Assembly (NCBI GenBank): GCA_951812305.1
Contig: CATOSB010000008.1
Coordinates: 434,001-498,000, forward strand
DNA from: an uncultured Paracoccaceae bacterium
Lineage (GTDB): Bacteria; Pseudomonadota; Alphaproteobacteria; Rhodobacterales; Rhodobacteraceae
Length of the DNA stretch: 64,000 nt
Direction: 5' to 3'
This document shows positions 47,032 through 59,100 of this stretch, piece by piece. Position 1 is the first letter of the stretch; every line of letters starts with the position of its first letter. The notes under the pieces were generated by a model. The model was not told the origin of the DNA. It searched no databases and saw only the letters and a list, made by a program, of their open reading frames with translations. Position numbers and translations under genes: made by a program.

Positions 47032-48372
47032 ATGTCACCCGCAACGGATATCGATCTGGACACCCCAGGTCTTGCATTCTCGAAGCTACTGAGACTTGCG
47101 AAGCCAAAGAGGATCAAGGCCCTTCTTCCGGTCGAAATGCTCGAAATCATGGATGGTTTGGAGCCAGAATTCAGCAGCTCCGACAAACTGACAGAGCTGG
47201 CAGTTAGTATGTTGGATCCGGCTGACGCGCTTCAGGATGATGTGTTGCGCTCCGAGGTGATTGCATTGATGCCGCTCATGAAAGTGCGCGAGCTGTGCAC
47301 CAAACTGGGTGCTTCAGCAGGACGAAACCCTTTCGATGATGCCTTGAAGCTCGCCTCATACGAAGAGCACCTCCCGGCCCTGCTTTCCTTTTTTGGTGTT
47401 GTCGACGACCCAACCGCCCCGGCTACGCAACTGCCAGGCAATGATCGCGCCCTCGTTGGCTACGGGCTTTTTGATCATCAAAGGTTGGCTGCAAGGCGAA
47501 CCGAACTGATGCTCGCCAAAGGCCCACACCGAGGTGTCCTGCATATGCCGACGGGCGCGGGAAAGACCAGGACTGCAATGCATCTCGTGGCGTCCCATCT
47601 TGGCGCCAATGAGCCAACATTGGTCGTGTGGCTCGCTCAGAACACTGAGCTTCTCGATCAAGCGGCTGATGAATTCCAGAAATCGTGGCGCTTCCTTGGC
47701 AACAGGGACGCCGGAGTTTGGCGGCTTTGGGGTTCCAAACGCTTCGATTTCGCAAGCGCCAAGGACGGGCTAGTCGTTGCTGGTCTTGGAAAGATGGCCG
47801 CATTGGAGAAAAATGCGGTGAAAGATCTGCTCTCCTTGGCTGATCGGGCGTCGCTTGTGGTCATTGACGAAGCTCACCAGGCGATAGCTCCCACATATCG
47901 TTCCGTTCTAGATGCGCTGGCAACAAAGCGGGCGTCGACGCGGCTGCTCGGCCTTACGGCCACTCCTGGGCGGACCTGGGATGATTTGAGTAAGGACGAA
48001 GAGCTTTCCGAGTTCTTCGGTCGTGAAAAAGTGATGCTTGAGATAGAAGGCCACCCTGATCCGGTTACCTACCTGATGGAAGAAGGTTATCTCGCGCGCC
48101 CCCACTTCCGGACGCTAAATGTCCAGGCTGGGCTCGATTTATCTCAAGAGGACATGGCGGGGTTGTCACAAATGATCGATGTGCCAGGCGACGTATTAGA
48201 GCGTCTGGGCCAAAGTACGCAAAGGAACCTGAAGATCATCTCTGAGTGCGAGGATCTCGTATCGACCCACCGCCGCATGATCGTCTTCGCCCCGTCAGTA
48301 GCCAACGCAAGAATGCTTGCAGCCATCATGGTGGCGCGCGGCACAGAGGCGCTTGTTGTAACAGGCGAATCC
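47032..48372 (+). pseudogene. SF2 DEAD/DEAH-box helicase, C-terminus cut by IS21
   Basis: 447 native codons remain, then the frame runs 15 codons into IS21. An unassigned N-terminal region of about 150 residues is followed by helicase domain 1: FDHQRLAA (Q-like), MPTGAGKTRTA (Walker A), VVWLAQNTELLDQA, VVIDEAHQA (DEAH), LGLTATPGR (motif III). Helicase domain 2 begins at RRMIVFAPSVANARM and is truncated after VVTGES, before motif VI. Such helicases occur in defence and restriction-like loci; the partner genes cannot be seen because the IS21 right flank is different DNA. Confidence 0.85.
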
Positions 48373-48418
48373 TGCAGCGCGACAATCAAGATGAGAATCC
48401 AGCGTCAATCAGGATGAG

Positions 48419-48481
48419 AACGCGGGAGTTGGACCTCGTAGGGAGGGCGTAGCCCGACTGGAGAGGTCCAACTCCCGCGTT
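48419..48481. repeat. 19-bp perfect inverted repeat in the IS21 leader
   Basis: AACGCGGGAGTTGGACCTC at 48419-48437 is exactly complementary to GAGGTCCAACTCCCGCGTT at 48463-48481, with a 25-base loop. It lies between the IS21 left end and istA and ends in TTTT. It could block transcription entering the element from outside. Confidence 0.85.
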
Positions 48482-48528
48482 TTGCCCCAATTGGGCGGGT
48501 CTGACGGTCGTGGCCGGCTCGGATATGA

Positions 48529-50882
<2,354 letters not shown>

Positions 50883-51011
50883 CGCGCCGCGACAATCAAA
50901 AACAACAAAACCCTTGATCGCGGACAAAAAGCCCGCCACCATCACAAACGTCGCGACCAAGGATTCTCATCCTGATTGACGCGCACTTCTCATCTTGATT
51001 GTCGCGCTGCA

Positions 51012-51324
51012 CGAGGTGTTCTCGACGGGTTTTTTTGCGGGCCGCATAGCACAGCAGATTCTCCACCTTTAGCCCCAGCTGAGCTGCGATGAAACGGGAG
51101 ACGGCTTCCGGGATCACCTCGCCCGGCTTCAATAGCCGACCAGGATAGCGCAGGACGCAAAGCTGAAGCGCAAAGCCGATCTGGTTCTCCGGCCGCCTGC
51201 GCGTCCGGATGTGCTCGATATCATCATCCGCCAAGGTGTAGTGCTGTAGCAGGGCAGGTTCGCCCGTGGGCAGGTCGAAGAGAGCGGTCCGCTGACGATG
51301 CGTCAGAACATTGCGTCTTGGCAT
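51012..51324 (-). pseudogene. Tn3-family transposase, N-terminal fragment
   Basis: About 104 codons from ATG 51324 (PRRNVLTHRQRTALFDLP, HYTLADDDIEHIRTRRRPENQIGFALQLCVLRYPGR) up to the IS21 end at 51011. This is the DUF4158-type N-terminal domain of Tn3 transposases. The resolvase pseudogene starts divergently 33 bp away, the usual Tn3 arrangement. It covers the part missing from the Tn3 transposase at 37202. Confidence 0.85.
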
Positions 51325-51356
51325 GAAATTTGTCCTTTTGAAGGAGTGTCTGTTCA

Positions 51357-52136
51357 GTGCAAAATCCACGTCAACAAAATCAACGAGTTGCAGGACGAAA
51401 ATCCAGGGCGGTTCAATTGGGACAACGCGCCGCCATCTATGCCAGAGTGTCCACTTCGGACCAATCCTGTGATCGGCAGGTCGCGGATCTAAAGCGTTTC
51501 GCGATTAAGCTGAGACACAGCTTGATTGTGAAACGCATGCAAAATCAGTATGTTGCGGGCGTTTTAACATAATATTGTGATTCAACATCATGTCAAAACG
51601 CTTTAACCGCTTTTGCAAAGCGCAGCGATTACGATGTTATCGATATCTTCCGAGAAACAGCCTCAGGCTCCAAAGTGAGCCGAGCGGCGCGCAACCGGAT
51701 CATGAAGCTTGCACAGGCCCATCAGATTGATGCCATTCTCGTCACGGAACTGTCCAGATGGGGTCGTTCAACACAAGACTTGCTGGGAACACTGGATCAA
51801 CTGGCCGGCTGGAAGGTGCCGGTGGTTGCGATGAGCGGTATGACCTTCGAACTCGACACGCCGCACGGGCGCATGATGGCGACGATGCTGGCCGGGATCG
51901 CCCAATTCGAGCGCGACATGCTAAGCGAGCGTGTCAAGTCCGGGCTGGCCGCAGCCCGCGCCCGAGGCAAAAAGCTCGGTCGTCAGCCAGGTCAAAGACC
52001 GGTATCAGACACGCTCGCTCCGAAGGTCATTCGGGCTGTCAGCGAAGGTCGTAGTTATCGCTGGATAGCCCGAGACCTCGGGATCAGCAAAAATACCGTC
52101 CTCAACATCATGAAAAGACACCGGGAGAATCCTTAG
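51357..52136 (+). pseudogene. serine resolvase interrupted by a 112-bp palindromic element
   Basis: The N-terminal part (RAAIYARVSTSDQSCDRQVADL, with the catalytic serine) runs to 51491. The C-terminal part resumes at 51606 with TAFAKRSDYDVIDIF..., and includes LVTELSRWGRSTQDLLGTL, the E helix and the C-terminal helix-turn-helix RSYRWIARDLGISKNTVLNIM. Excising the insert and one TA restores one continuous frame (..ADLTAFAKRSDYD..). The insert adds 114 bp but brings in-frame stops. Confidence 0.85.
51492..51603. mobile_element. 112-bp MITE-like element in the resolvase gene
   Basis: Terminal inverted repeats AAGCGTTT...AAACGCTT, flanked by TA on both sides (51490-51491 and 51604-51605), consistent with IS630/Tc1-type target duplication. 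The interior is self-complementary: GCGTTTCGCGATTAAGCT pairs with AGCTTGATTGTGAAACGC at 15 of 18 positions. It has no coding capacity. The IS630 element in the window has different ends (CCAAGGGT), so it is not the obvious parent. Confidence 0.7.
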
Positions 52137-52167
52137 CCCGATTCCGCCCCCTCCGGTAATCGACCCC

Positions 52168-52593
52168 ATGAAGGACGTCGCTGCCAAGCGGCGCAGGTTC
52201 GGTTATCGGCGGATCGGCGTGATGCTGGAGCGCAAGGGGATGATCCTGCCCCGCGTCGATGCAGAGGCAATGTGCCTGCACCTTCAAGAAATCGCCAAAA
52301 CGGTTGCGACAGGCGCACATGCGCTCCTGATCATGGATGGTGCGGGATGGCATCAGGCCAAAGCACTCGAAGTGCCTGAAAGCATCACACTCCTGAAGCT
52401 TCCAGCCTACGCGCCAGAACTCAACCCGATGGAAAATGTCTGGGCCTACCTGCGGGCAAACAAACTCGCCATTACGGTCTTCGATAGCCACGAGGATATT
52501 CTCGACAAGTGCCAAGACGCATGGAACTTCTTCGAAAACGATCCCGAGCGCATATCATCAATAACAAGCCGCGACTGGGCAACGGTCAAGTGA
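52168..52593 (+). pseudogene. chimeric frame: IS3 OrfB fragment fused to IS630 transposase C-terminus
   Basis: 141 codons. The first 26 (AAKRRRFGYRRIGVMLERKGM) belong to an IS3-family OrfB. From LPRVDAEAM on the frame is an IS630 DDE domain: LIMDGAGWHQAK, LKLPAYAPELNPMENVWAYLR, SITSRDWATVK. The joint is near 52243. Both parts are incomplete, so this is a fossil junction rather than a working transposase. Confidence 0.75.
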
Positions 52594-52615
52594 TCAAGCC
52601 GCTGGTATCAGAGGG

Positions 52616-52927
52616 CTGATCGGAGGCAAGGCTCGGGAACAGACGTTCCTCGACAATTGGCCCGATGTGTTGCGATGCACCGCAACGATGCTCTCCGGCA
52701 AGGTGGCGCCGAGCCAGATGCTGAAGCAATTGTCGGCCCGTCCGCGCCAGCATGATCTTGCCATTGCTCTTCGGGAAATCGGACGGATCGAACGGACGCT
52801 GTTCATGATCGAGTGGGCGTTGAGTATCGACATGCAGCGTCGGGCCAATATCGGGCTCAACAAGGGTGAATCGCACCACGCTCTGAAAAACGCATTACGG
52901 ATCGGTCGTCAGGGCGAGATGAGGTAG
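52616..52927 (+). pseudogene. Tn3-family transposase, C-terminal-region fragment
   Basis: The frame reads LIGGKAREQTFLDNWPDVLR, RPRQHDLAIALREIGRIERTLFMIEW and RANIGLNKGESHHALKNALRIGRQGEMR, the end of the DDE domain of Tn3 transposases up to the LNKGE(A/S) motif. It lacks the first catalytic residues and the last ~60 residues. A further Tn3 remnant, not the same as the copies at 37202 or 56171. Confidence 0.75.
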
Positions 52928-52929
52928 GG

Positions 52930-53145
52930 CTATTCGGCGGGTGCGTCCGCCAGGTCGAGGCGTCGCTCGATGCGATCTAAGCGGCGTTCCATCCGGTCCA
53001 GTCGGAGAGCATGGGCCGCGATGGTTTGCGACATTCCCGCTATCTCCGTTCGCATAATGCGCACTTCGTCTTCGATGTTAGTCAACCGCCCTTGAATGGC
53101 TTTCAGGTGCTCAAGCAGTAGTTCGTTTGTGACGGTATTAGGCAT
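52930..53145 (-). CDS. small coiled-coil protein
   Basis: 71 residues, strongly heptad-like (LLEHLKAIQGRLTNIEDEVRIMRTEI, then LRLDRMERRLDRIERRLDL). The ATG overlaps the end of the 51-residue gene by 8 bp, so the two are probably one operon with the YefM-like gene. Function not known; the pattern is common near plasmid toxin-antitoxin loci. Confidence 0.65.
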   Translation of the reverse strand: MPNTVTNELLLEHLKAIQGRLTNIEDEVRIMRTEIAGMSQTIAAHALRLDRMERRLDRIERRLDLADAPAE

Positions 53146-53293
53146 CGGTTGAAATCTCCTCGTAAGCCGCTTGGGCCATGTCGGCCTCGCGGCGGGGGTA
53201 TGTCCTGCCGCCTGCCTCGAAGGTGCGGCCCAAGTGATCGGCCCAGTTGTCGCGCTCTGCGTTCGTCAGCCCGTGCCACCACGTGACCGCCAT
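53138..53293 (-). CDS. 51-residue protein between YefM-like gene and coiled-coil gene
   Basis: Not in the ORF track. From ATG 53293 it reads MAVTWWHGLTNAERDNWADHL and ends YEEISTDA. It begins 2 bp after the antitoxin stop (TAAAAATG) and its end overlaps the next ATG, so it is tightly embedded. It is not a recognisable ParE, RelE or Txe toxin. The W-W-H-G-L-T start and acidic tail suggest a soluble protein. It may be the functional partner of the antitoxin or an accessory gene. Confidence 0.6.
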   Translation of the reverse strand: MAVTWWHGLTNAERDNWADHLGRTFEAGGRTYPRREADMAQAAYEEISTDA

Positions 53294-53295
53294 TT

Positions 53296-53493
53296 TTACC
53301 GCAAGCGGGATGCGTTTTTTGGTGTGGACAAGAGGTGCAACGTCTCGTTGACGGCGTTCCAGGTTTCCAGGGACACAACCACGACGGACTCGCCTTTCTT
53401 GCGCGTCACGACAACTTCCTGCTTGTCATGGGTCGCCCTGTCCATGACGCCCTTCAGCTGAGCGCGTGCGTTTGAGTAGGTCATAACATCCAT
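53296..53493 (-). CDS. YefM/Phd-family antitoxin
   Basis: 65 residues: MDVMTYSNARAQLKGVMDRA, EVVVTRKKGESVVVVSLETWNAVNETLHLLSTPKNASRLR. These are the N-terminal DNA-binding fold and start of the toxin-binding arm of YefM/Phd antitoxins. It is somewhat short compared with the usual 75-90 residues, so the toxin-binding tail may be truncated. No RelE/YoeB toxin follows. Confidence 0.82.
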   Translation of the reverse strand: MDVMTYSNARAQLKGVMDRATHDKQEVVVTRKKGESVVVVSLETWNAVNETLHLLSTPKNASRLR

Positions 53494-53517
53494 GTCAACT
53501 CCTGTGATGCAAGGTTT

Positions 53518-54786
53518 TCAAAAGCGCCGCTCCAATCCGAGAGCCACGGAATGGGTCCGCCAGGAAAACGCCTTGATGTCCGATTTCACCTGGCTGGCCG
53601 ACAGTGTGGCATAAGGTGTAAAGCCATTGCCCAGAACAAGGCGGCTGGTCTCGATTGTCAGGGACACGCCCGTACCGGTTTCATCCGCCGCCGCAGGACC
53701 GGACTTGTCTACCTTCTTGTGCTCAAAGTAGAGACTGGGCCGCAGGGTGATCCCTCTTCCCACACCAAAGGTTCCAGAGGCCGTCAACCGCGCCAGGCGG
53801 TGATTATCGGCGAGCGAGATTGCTGCCTCTCGGTCCACAAGCGACAGGGACAGGCCCAGCGAAGCTCTGGGGGTGAGCGACCATGTGCCACTGAGGCCCA
53901 GGGTTGCAACATGACCGTCCCGGCCGTCTGACCGCAGGTGGTCGATATCCTGCCAGCCGACCCGGATCGCATAGGCCGCGCCCTGACGTGAGCGTATTCT
54001 TGCTTCAGCCTGAAAGCCCAGACGATCTTCCGTTGCTGTCCCGGCCAGAAACTGTCGGGAAACGGAGGGCGAAAACGACAGGGTGGCACGTGGCCATACA
54101 AAGCGGATACCCGCTTCCCCCCTCACCGTCAGGTCATCAAACCGGGAGCCGGGACCTTCTTCGCCCGACAGGGAGAAACCGCCAAAACCCAGTGCCTGAA
54201 CATTCGAGCCGGACAGTCCCGGAAAACCCTGCTTTACAACCCCGCCCAGCCTGTATCGCAAGCCCAGGGCCGTTTCGCCGTCACGGCCGTTAAGTGTGAA
54301 CGGCAACCCGTTCACCATAATTGTATCGCTTTCGTAGCGGCGGGTATTCCCCAGTCGAACAAGGGCAAAATCCACATCCCAATCGACGCCCCGGCGCGCG
54401 TCAATAGCCCGCAAAAAGCCCAGCACATTGTCCCGAACCGGCTCAGGTAATCTTCCCGAAAGCACCGACAGGAATTCACTCCGTGCCTTGCCCCATTGTT
54501 CGGAAAGAAACCAGGCGCGGGCCAATTCAAGCCGCACCCGGTCAAGGTTGGGGTCCCGGGCCAGAATATCCGAAAAGACCTTCGCCGCCTCCCGTGGACG
54601 ATCAGCCGCCACAAGCGACAGCCCAAGCCGGAACCGATGCTCGGTATTCACCTCATGCTGTTCCGGCACCGGAGGCGTGGTTTGGGCTGTTGCGCCGGGC
54701 ACGAAACACCCGGCGCCAATCACCCACAGCGCTGCACAGAATATCCAACTGTGACGACGCCGGTCACGGAACAGCGAAAAGATCAC
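53518..54786 (-). CDS. Slam-type outer-membrane surface lipoprotein translocon
   Basis: 422 residues. A signal peptide (WIFCAALWVIGAGCFVPGATAQ) is followed by a TPR-like N-terminal domain (HRFRLGLSLVAADRPREAAKVFSDILARDPNLDRVRLELARAWF) and a C-terminal beta-barrel of alternating strands ending in LGLERRF. This is the layout of surface lipoprotein assembly modifiers (DUF560), which move lipoproteins to the outer leaflet. The start overlaps the stop of the upstream lipoprotein gene (ATGA), which is probably its substrate. Confidence 0.82.
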   Translation of the reverse strand: MIFSLFRDRRRHSWIFCAALWVIGAGCFVPGATAQTTPPVPEQHEVNTEHRFRLGLSLVAADRPREAAKVFSDILARDPNLDRVRLELARAWFLSEQWGKARSEFLSVLSGRLPEPVRDNVLGFLRAIDARRGVDWDVDFALVRLGNTRRYESDTIMVNGLPFTLNGRDGETALGLRYRLGGVVKQGFPGLSGSNVQALGFGGFSLSGEEGPGSRFDDLTVRGEAGIRFVWPRATLSFSPSVSRQFLAGTATEDRLGFQAEARIRSRQGAAYAIRVGWQDIDHLRSDGRDGHVATLGLSGTWSLTPRASLGLSLSLVDREAAISLADNHRLARLTASGTFGVGRGITLRPSLYFEHKKVDKSGPAAADETGTGVSLTIETSRLVLGNGFTPYATLSASQVKSDIKAFSWRTHSVALGLERRF

Positions 54787-55685
54787 TCTGTAATCCTGGC
54801 GCCATAAGCACCGACGATACCGTCTTTATCGAACACACCGGCAGTTTCCTCATGGTTAGGCCCGGCAAAATCACCGCTGATCCCATCGGCCCCATAGCGA
54901 CCGTCTTCCTCAACCGGTACATCTTCAAAAAAGACCCTAGGCGTCTCGTAATCCTTCTCGCGGGTAAGATCCTTGATATCGCTGAAAGTGACATCCAAAT
55001 TTGTATTACTTAAATCGTAGACCAACAGCGCATCCCCTTGCAGGATGTTGCCACGATACGTTCCTTCTCGGGGTGTACCGACCATCAGGCCTTTCCAGGT
55101 TGCATCAGCACTCGGGCGGGTTCCCGTGCGCGTACCACCAGCCCAGCCTAATCTGCCATAAAAGCTGAACTCATCTGGCTCATCAATGATGGTGTACTTT
55201 GTCACCCCAAACGCGGCATACTCCATCCATGCGCCATACGTGCGCAAACTATACTCAAGATTAGTGGATAACCACGTTTCTTCAAGGATCGTGATGCCAT
55301 TTTTTGTGAGAATGGCGCGGAATTGATCCAAATCAACGGTCTCATCATCGTCAATAATGGGCTGGATAGTATCGGAATAAGTATGCGTGAATTTGAGGTT
55401 GGGATTTTCATTGATGAATGTACATTCGTTGGCCGTGCATACACTTGAAAATTCAAAATTAACCCTCTCACCGTTAAGCAAACCTTCGCCATAAAATATA
55501 GTGTGCCGGCCCCAATCCGCCGGAGTCTGCAGCCCCCGTGTAACCGTTTCTGCCGGCTTGCTTCCGCCGGTCAGTTCTTGTGCCTTTTCTGCGTTAATGC
55601 GATCACTGCTACTACCACAGGCTGACAATCCCAGTACCGCAACCATATAGGGGGCCGTTATTGTAAACTGAGCCAAACGGTTCAT
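54783..55685 (-). CDS. TbpB-like surface lipoprotein, probable Slam substrate
   Basis: 300 residues with a lipobox LSAC near residue 23 (VLGLSACGSSSD). The C-terminus GDFAGPNHEETAGVFDKDGIVGAYGAR is the last hairpin of the TbpB/fHbp-type barrel that Slam proteins recognise. The central part is acidic and unassigned. It is likely displayed on the cell surface and binds a host- or environment-derived ligand. Base composition is lower in GC than neighbours, suggesting transfer. No TonB-dependent receptor is adjacent. Confidence 0.8.
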   Translation of the reverse strand: MNRLAQFTITAPYMVAVLGLSACGSSSDRINAEKAQELTGGSKPAETVTRGLQTPADWGRHTIFYGEGLLNGERVNFEFSSVCTANECTFINENPNLKFTHTYSDTIQPIIDDDETVDLDQFRAILTKNGITILEETWLSTNLEYSLRTYGAWMEYAAFGVTKYTIIDEPDEFSFYGRLGWAGGTRTGTRPSADATWKGLMVGTPREGTYRGNILQGDALLVYDLSNTNLDVTFSDIKDLTREKDYETPRVFFEDVPVEEDGRYGADGISGDFAGPNHEETAGVFDKDGIVGAYGARITE

Positions 55686-55758
55686 CTAATATCTCCCTGG
55701 TTCCTAGCGTCACGGGCCGCGTCAGCGAGCTATGCCCGAAAGTTGGTGATGGCCCTCG

Positions 55759-56121
55759 TCAGGCGGCTATTTGAACTTGCTTTATACCGTCTTTGAACGC
55801 AACCCCCTGAATGACTTCGGGTAGACGGTTCGGTCCGGAGATCTTCCGCCACTTTTTCTTCGCTGACATCATCAGCCTGAAGACCATTGCGAGGGCAGTT
55901 TTGCGGTTCAGGCAGCCTTTGGTTTTCCTGGTACGGTTGCGCACCGTGGCAAAGACGCTTTCGATGGGGTTCGTGGTCCTGATGTGCTTCCAGTGTTCGG
56001 CTGGGAAGTCGTAGAAGGCGAGCAGTTCGTCACGGTCTTTGACCAGCTTGCCAACGGCCGTCTCGTATTTCACGCCGTAAGTTTCGACGAAGAGGTCGAA
56101 GGCGGCATTCGCCTCCTTCTT
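55759..56121 (-). pseudogene. IS256-family transposase, C-terminal fragment
   Basis: About 120 codons: FPAEHWKHIRTTNPIESVFATVRNRTRKTKGCLNRKTALAMVFRLM contains the TTNPIES motif with the catalytic glutamate. The 5' part is cut by the left end of the Tn3 element at 56122. No matching N-terminal half is present at the other side of the Tn3. Confidence 0.88.
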
Positions 56122-56170
56122 GGGCTGTACGCATGAATGGAACGGTGGGGGGTCATAAGGCTTTGCAAAA

Positions 56171-59100
56171 TTACCATTCGGAATTAGCTTGTCGGAGAGG
56201 ACGCAGTTCCCCGGCGGCGATGTTTTCCGGCAGGGTGAATGCGTGTCTGCCGAGGAAATTGATATGTTTGTGTGTGAGCGGCGATATTCGAGCAACGTCG
56301 GCGGGGTCACTTGCCTGATCTTCTGCTTCGAGTTGGTCGAGCACAGTCTGCATGTAGGTTGCATTCCAATAAGCGATGGCGTTGAGGGTGAATCCGAGCG
56401 CTCCGAGTTGTTCCTCTTGGCCTTGCCGATAAGGTTTGCGGATTTCGCCACGTTCACCGTGACAAACGCGACGTGCGAGACCATGGCGAAGTTCCTGTCG
56501 GTTGAGTTGGATCAAGATGCGCCGCCGCTTTTTCTCATCGTTAATGAAGCTGAGGACGTGCAGGGATTTTATGATCTTACCCAGTTCTCCAAGAGCCTTG
56601 GCGAGTGCGGTAGCGCGCTCACGCACCTGCAGCGTGCGCATGACTGCACCGGCATGGATGTATCCAAGCTTCAGCGATCCGGCCAAGCGCAGCAAATCCT
56701 CCCAGTTCTCAATGATCACCCGGATATTGACCCTGTTACGGGCAAGCGGATCAAGTGGGCCATAGTCGGCTTTCGGATTGATGCGCCAAAGTCGGGTTTG
56801 ACCAATATCGGCGAGGCGCGGGCTGAACTGATAGCCGAGCAACCAAAAGAGTCCGAAGACGATATCGGAATAGGCTGCAGTGTCGGTCATGATTTCCACG
56901 GGATCAAGGTCGGTTTCCTGTTCGAGCAGAAGCGCGAGGATGAACATGCTGTCGCGCAAGGTTCCGGGCACAACGAGGGCATTGAGACCGGTGAACTGAT
57001 CGGAGACCAAGTTGTAGAGCGTGATGCCTCGCCCGGTCTGAAAATACTTCGGGTTTGGCCCGGCATGGATGACGGTTGGCGGAGCGGAGAACCTCACACC
57101 ATCGGCGGAGGCGACATCACCGGCTCCCCAATGATGAACGATTGGCAATTCATTATGAGCGGCGACAAGACGCGCGGTGGCCGCGGTGATTGTTTCAGCT
57201 CGAATGAAGTTCTGGCTGACCCAGGAAAGCCGGTCGCGCTTGAGTGGCTCAAGGGTTGGCTGTGCGATCGGTTCGAAACCAATATTGCAGGCTTCAGCAA
57301 GCAGCACGGCGCACAGGCTGGTCTGGAACCCACCGACCCGCGCCTGTCGTTCCGTGACATGGGTAAAATCCTCTGCAAATCCGGTGCGGGTGGCAACCTC
57401 CAGGAGCACGTCCGAGAGATCGACTTTGGGAAGTCTTTTCCGCATGGAGGATTTCAGTGCCCTCAGGCTGTCTGGCTCTTCGATACGATCAAGTGGCGAA
57501 ACGGCGAGGCGGGCTTTCCCACCTGTAATTTCAATCCTTGCCGCTGGATTGGTGTCGAAATTCTTTGCAGTTCGGCGGTAAGCCTGATCGAGTTGACCAG
57601 CGAGCGTAGCCAGTTCGGCTTGTCCGTCAGGAGAGCGTTCAAGGGCGCGGCATACGGTTGGCTTCGCTGCACGCCAGGCTTCGCCACTCAACAAGCCCCT
57701 CCGGGGGTCATCGAACCGCACACCACCACGCACGAAAATATCGCGGGTTTTGAGAGCGTTTTGCCAAGCCTCGCACGCCGCAAAAACGAAAGCCTTGTTG
57801 TCTTTGACATTCCCCTCGCTATCAAGAGCGTATTTGCACCACCCCCCACGCAGGATGTCAGTCGGCGCATCACGCATATTGGCCTTTCCCCAATTCTCAA
57901 GGCCACGAAGATAGTCGAGCACCTCTTTGACAGGTTGACCCTTGGGCGAAGCGTCAAACGTGATGCGCATAAGGAGGTTACGAAAAAGAGCCTGCGTTGT
58001 GCGCCATTTTGCAAGCAATTCCTCCAGCGGTTTATCTTCGGGTGGTTGGGCCAGAGCGTCGATGCGGTCGGCGGCCTCAGTGAGGGCTCCGAAATTCAAG
58101 TCGGCATAGAGGGCATTGCGCCAGGCTGGGAAAGTAAGGTCTGTGTTGTCATCATCGGTCATAACGCGCCGTGCAAGATCGCGCAGCGTGAGGGCAGCAG
58201 CGTCCAGATCTCCCAGGTTGCGCATCCTTTTTCGCTTACTTGTAGCCTTGGCGTTTCGGAAAATATCCGCCATCAAAGCGTCAAACAGCTCCACCGCGTC
58301 GTCAATGGCAACTGCTTCCAGCGTGTGAAACAAGGCAGCAACAATTGCGGTGCGACGCGGCTCCCTAGCGGCAGCAATAGCAGATGGCCGCATCGTTCTG
58401 GCCACCTTTGCCAGGCGCTGGACGAGCGCATTCGGAACTGTTGCTGGCGGTGGCAGCGCCAACTCGTAAGCGCGAATGGCATCAATGCGATCAAAGTGGC
58501 GTATCAACTCTATCATAGCCCGTTTTGTCGGTGCCGCGCGCAAGGCATCAAGCGTGCGAAACGATCCACCTTCCCCGTCGAGCAGGACGCTAATCTTTCT
58601 ACGCTGTTCGTCCGACAACACATCAGACAAGTTTTGCCACAGCCGCCGATGCGCACGATCACGAATGCGGGCAACGAGGCGTTCCAGGGTGCTGATCCCA
58701 GGCAGCAGAATCTTGTTTGCCAACATCCACGCTGTGGCCCGATCAATCAGCAGGCTCGGTCGATCATCACCAGACCAGCACAGCGCATTAAGCCAACGCG
58801 TCAGGCGAAACCGGGCGCAAGCATCATCGGCCAGCTCTCGAAACCCATAGGTCTTTCGAATGATCGCAGCATGGTGCTTTTTTGGCCGGCCAGTTCTGTA
58901 TGCAGCCAGAGAAGGTGCCGTGGTCAGGTCGAGCTGCGCAGCAAGTGCGTCGACCACGATGTCGGGAACCTCGTCGAACCTACTCGGAAGGACGCCAAGA
59001 AAACGAACGGTTCCAAGCTGAAGGGCGAAGCCCAGACGATTGTGGGCGCCGCGCAAGCGAGCGATGATTTCGCGGTCGGCCGCATCAAGGTGAAAATGCC

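Noticed and set aside
53103-53378. 91-residue ORF in the YefM region
   Set aside because: It overlaps the 51-residue gene in another frame and has cysteine/proline-rich shadow composition; the 51-residue frame is better embedded in the operon.
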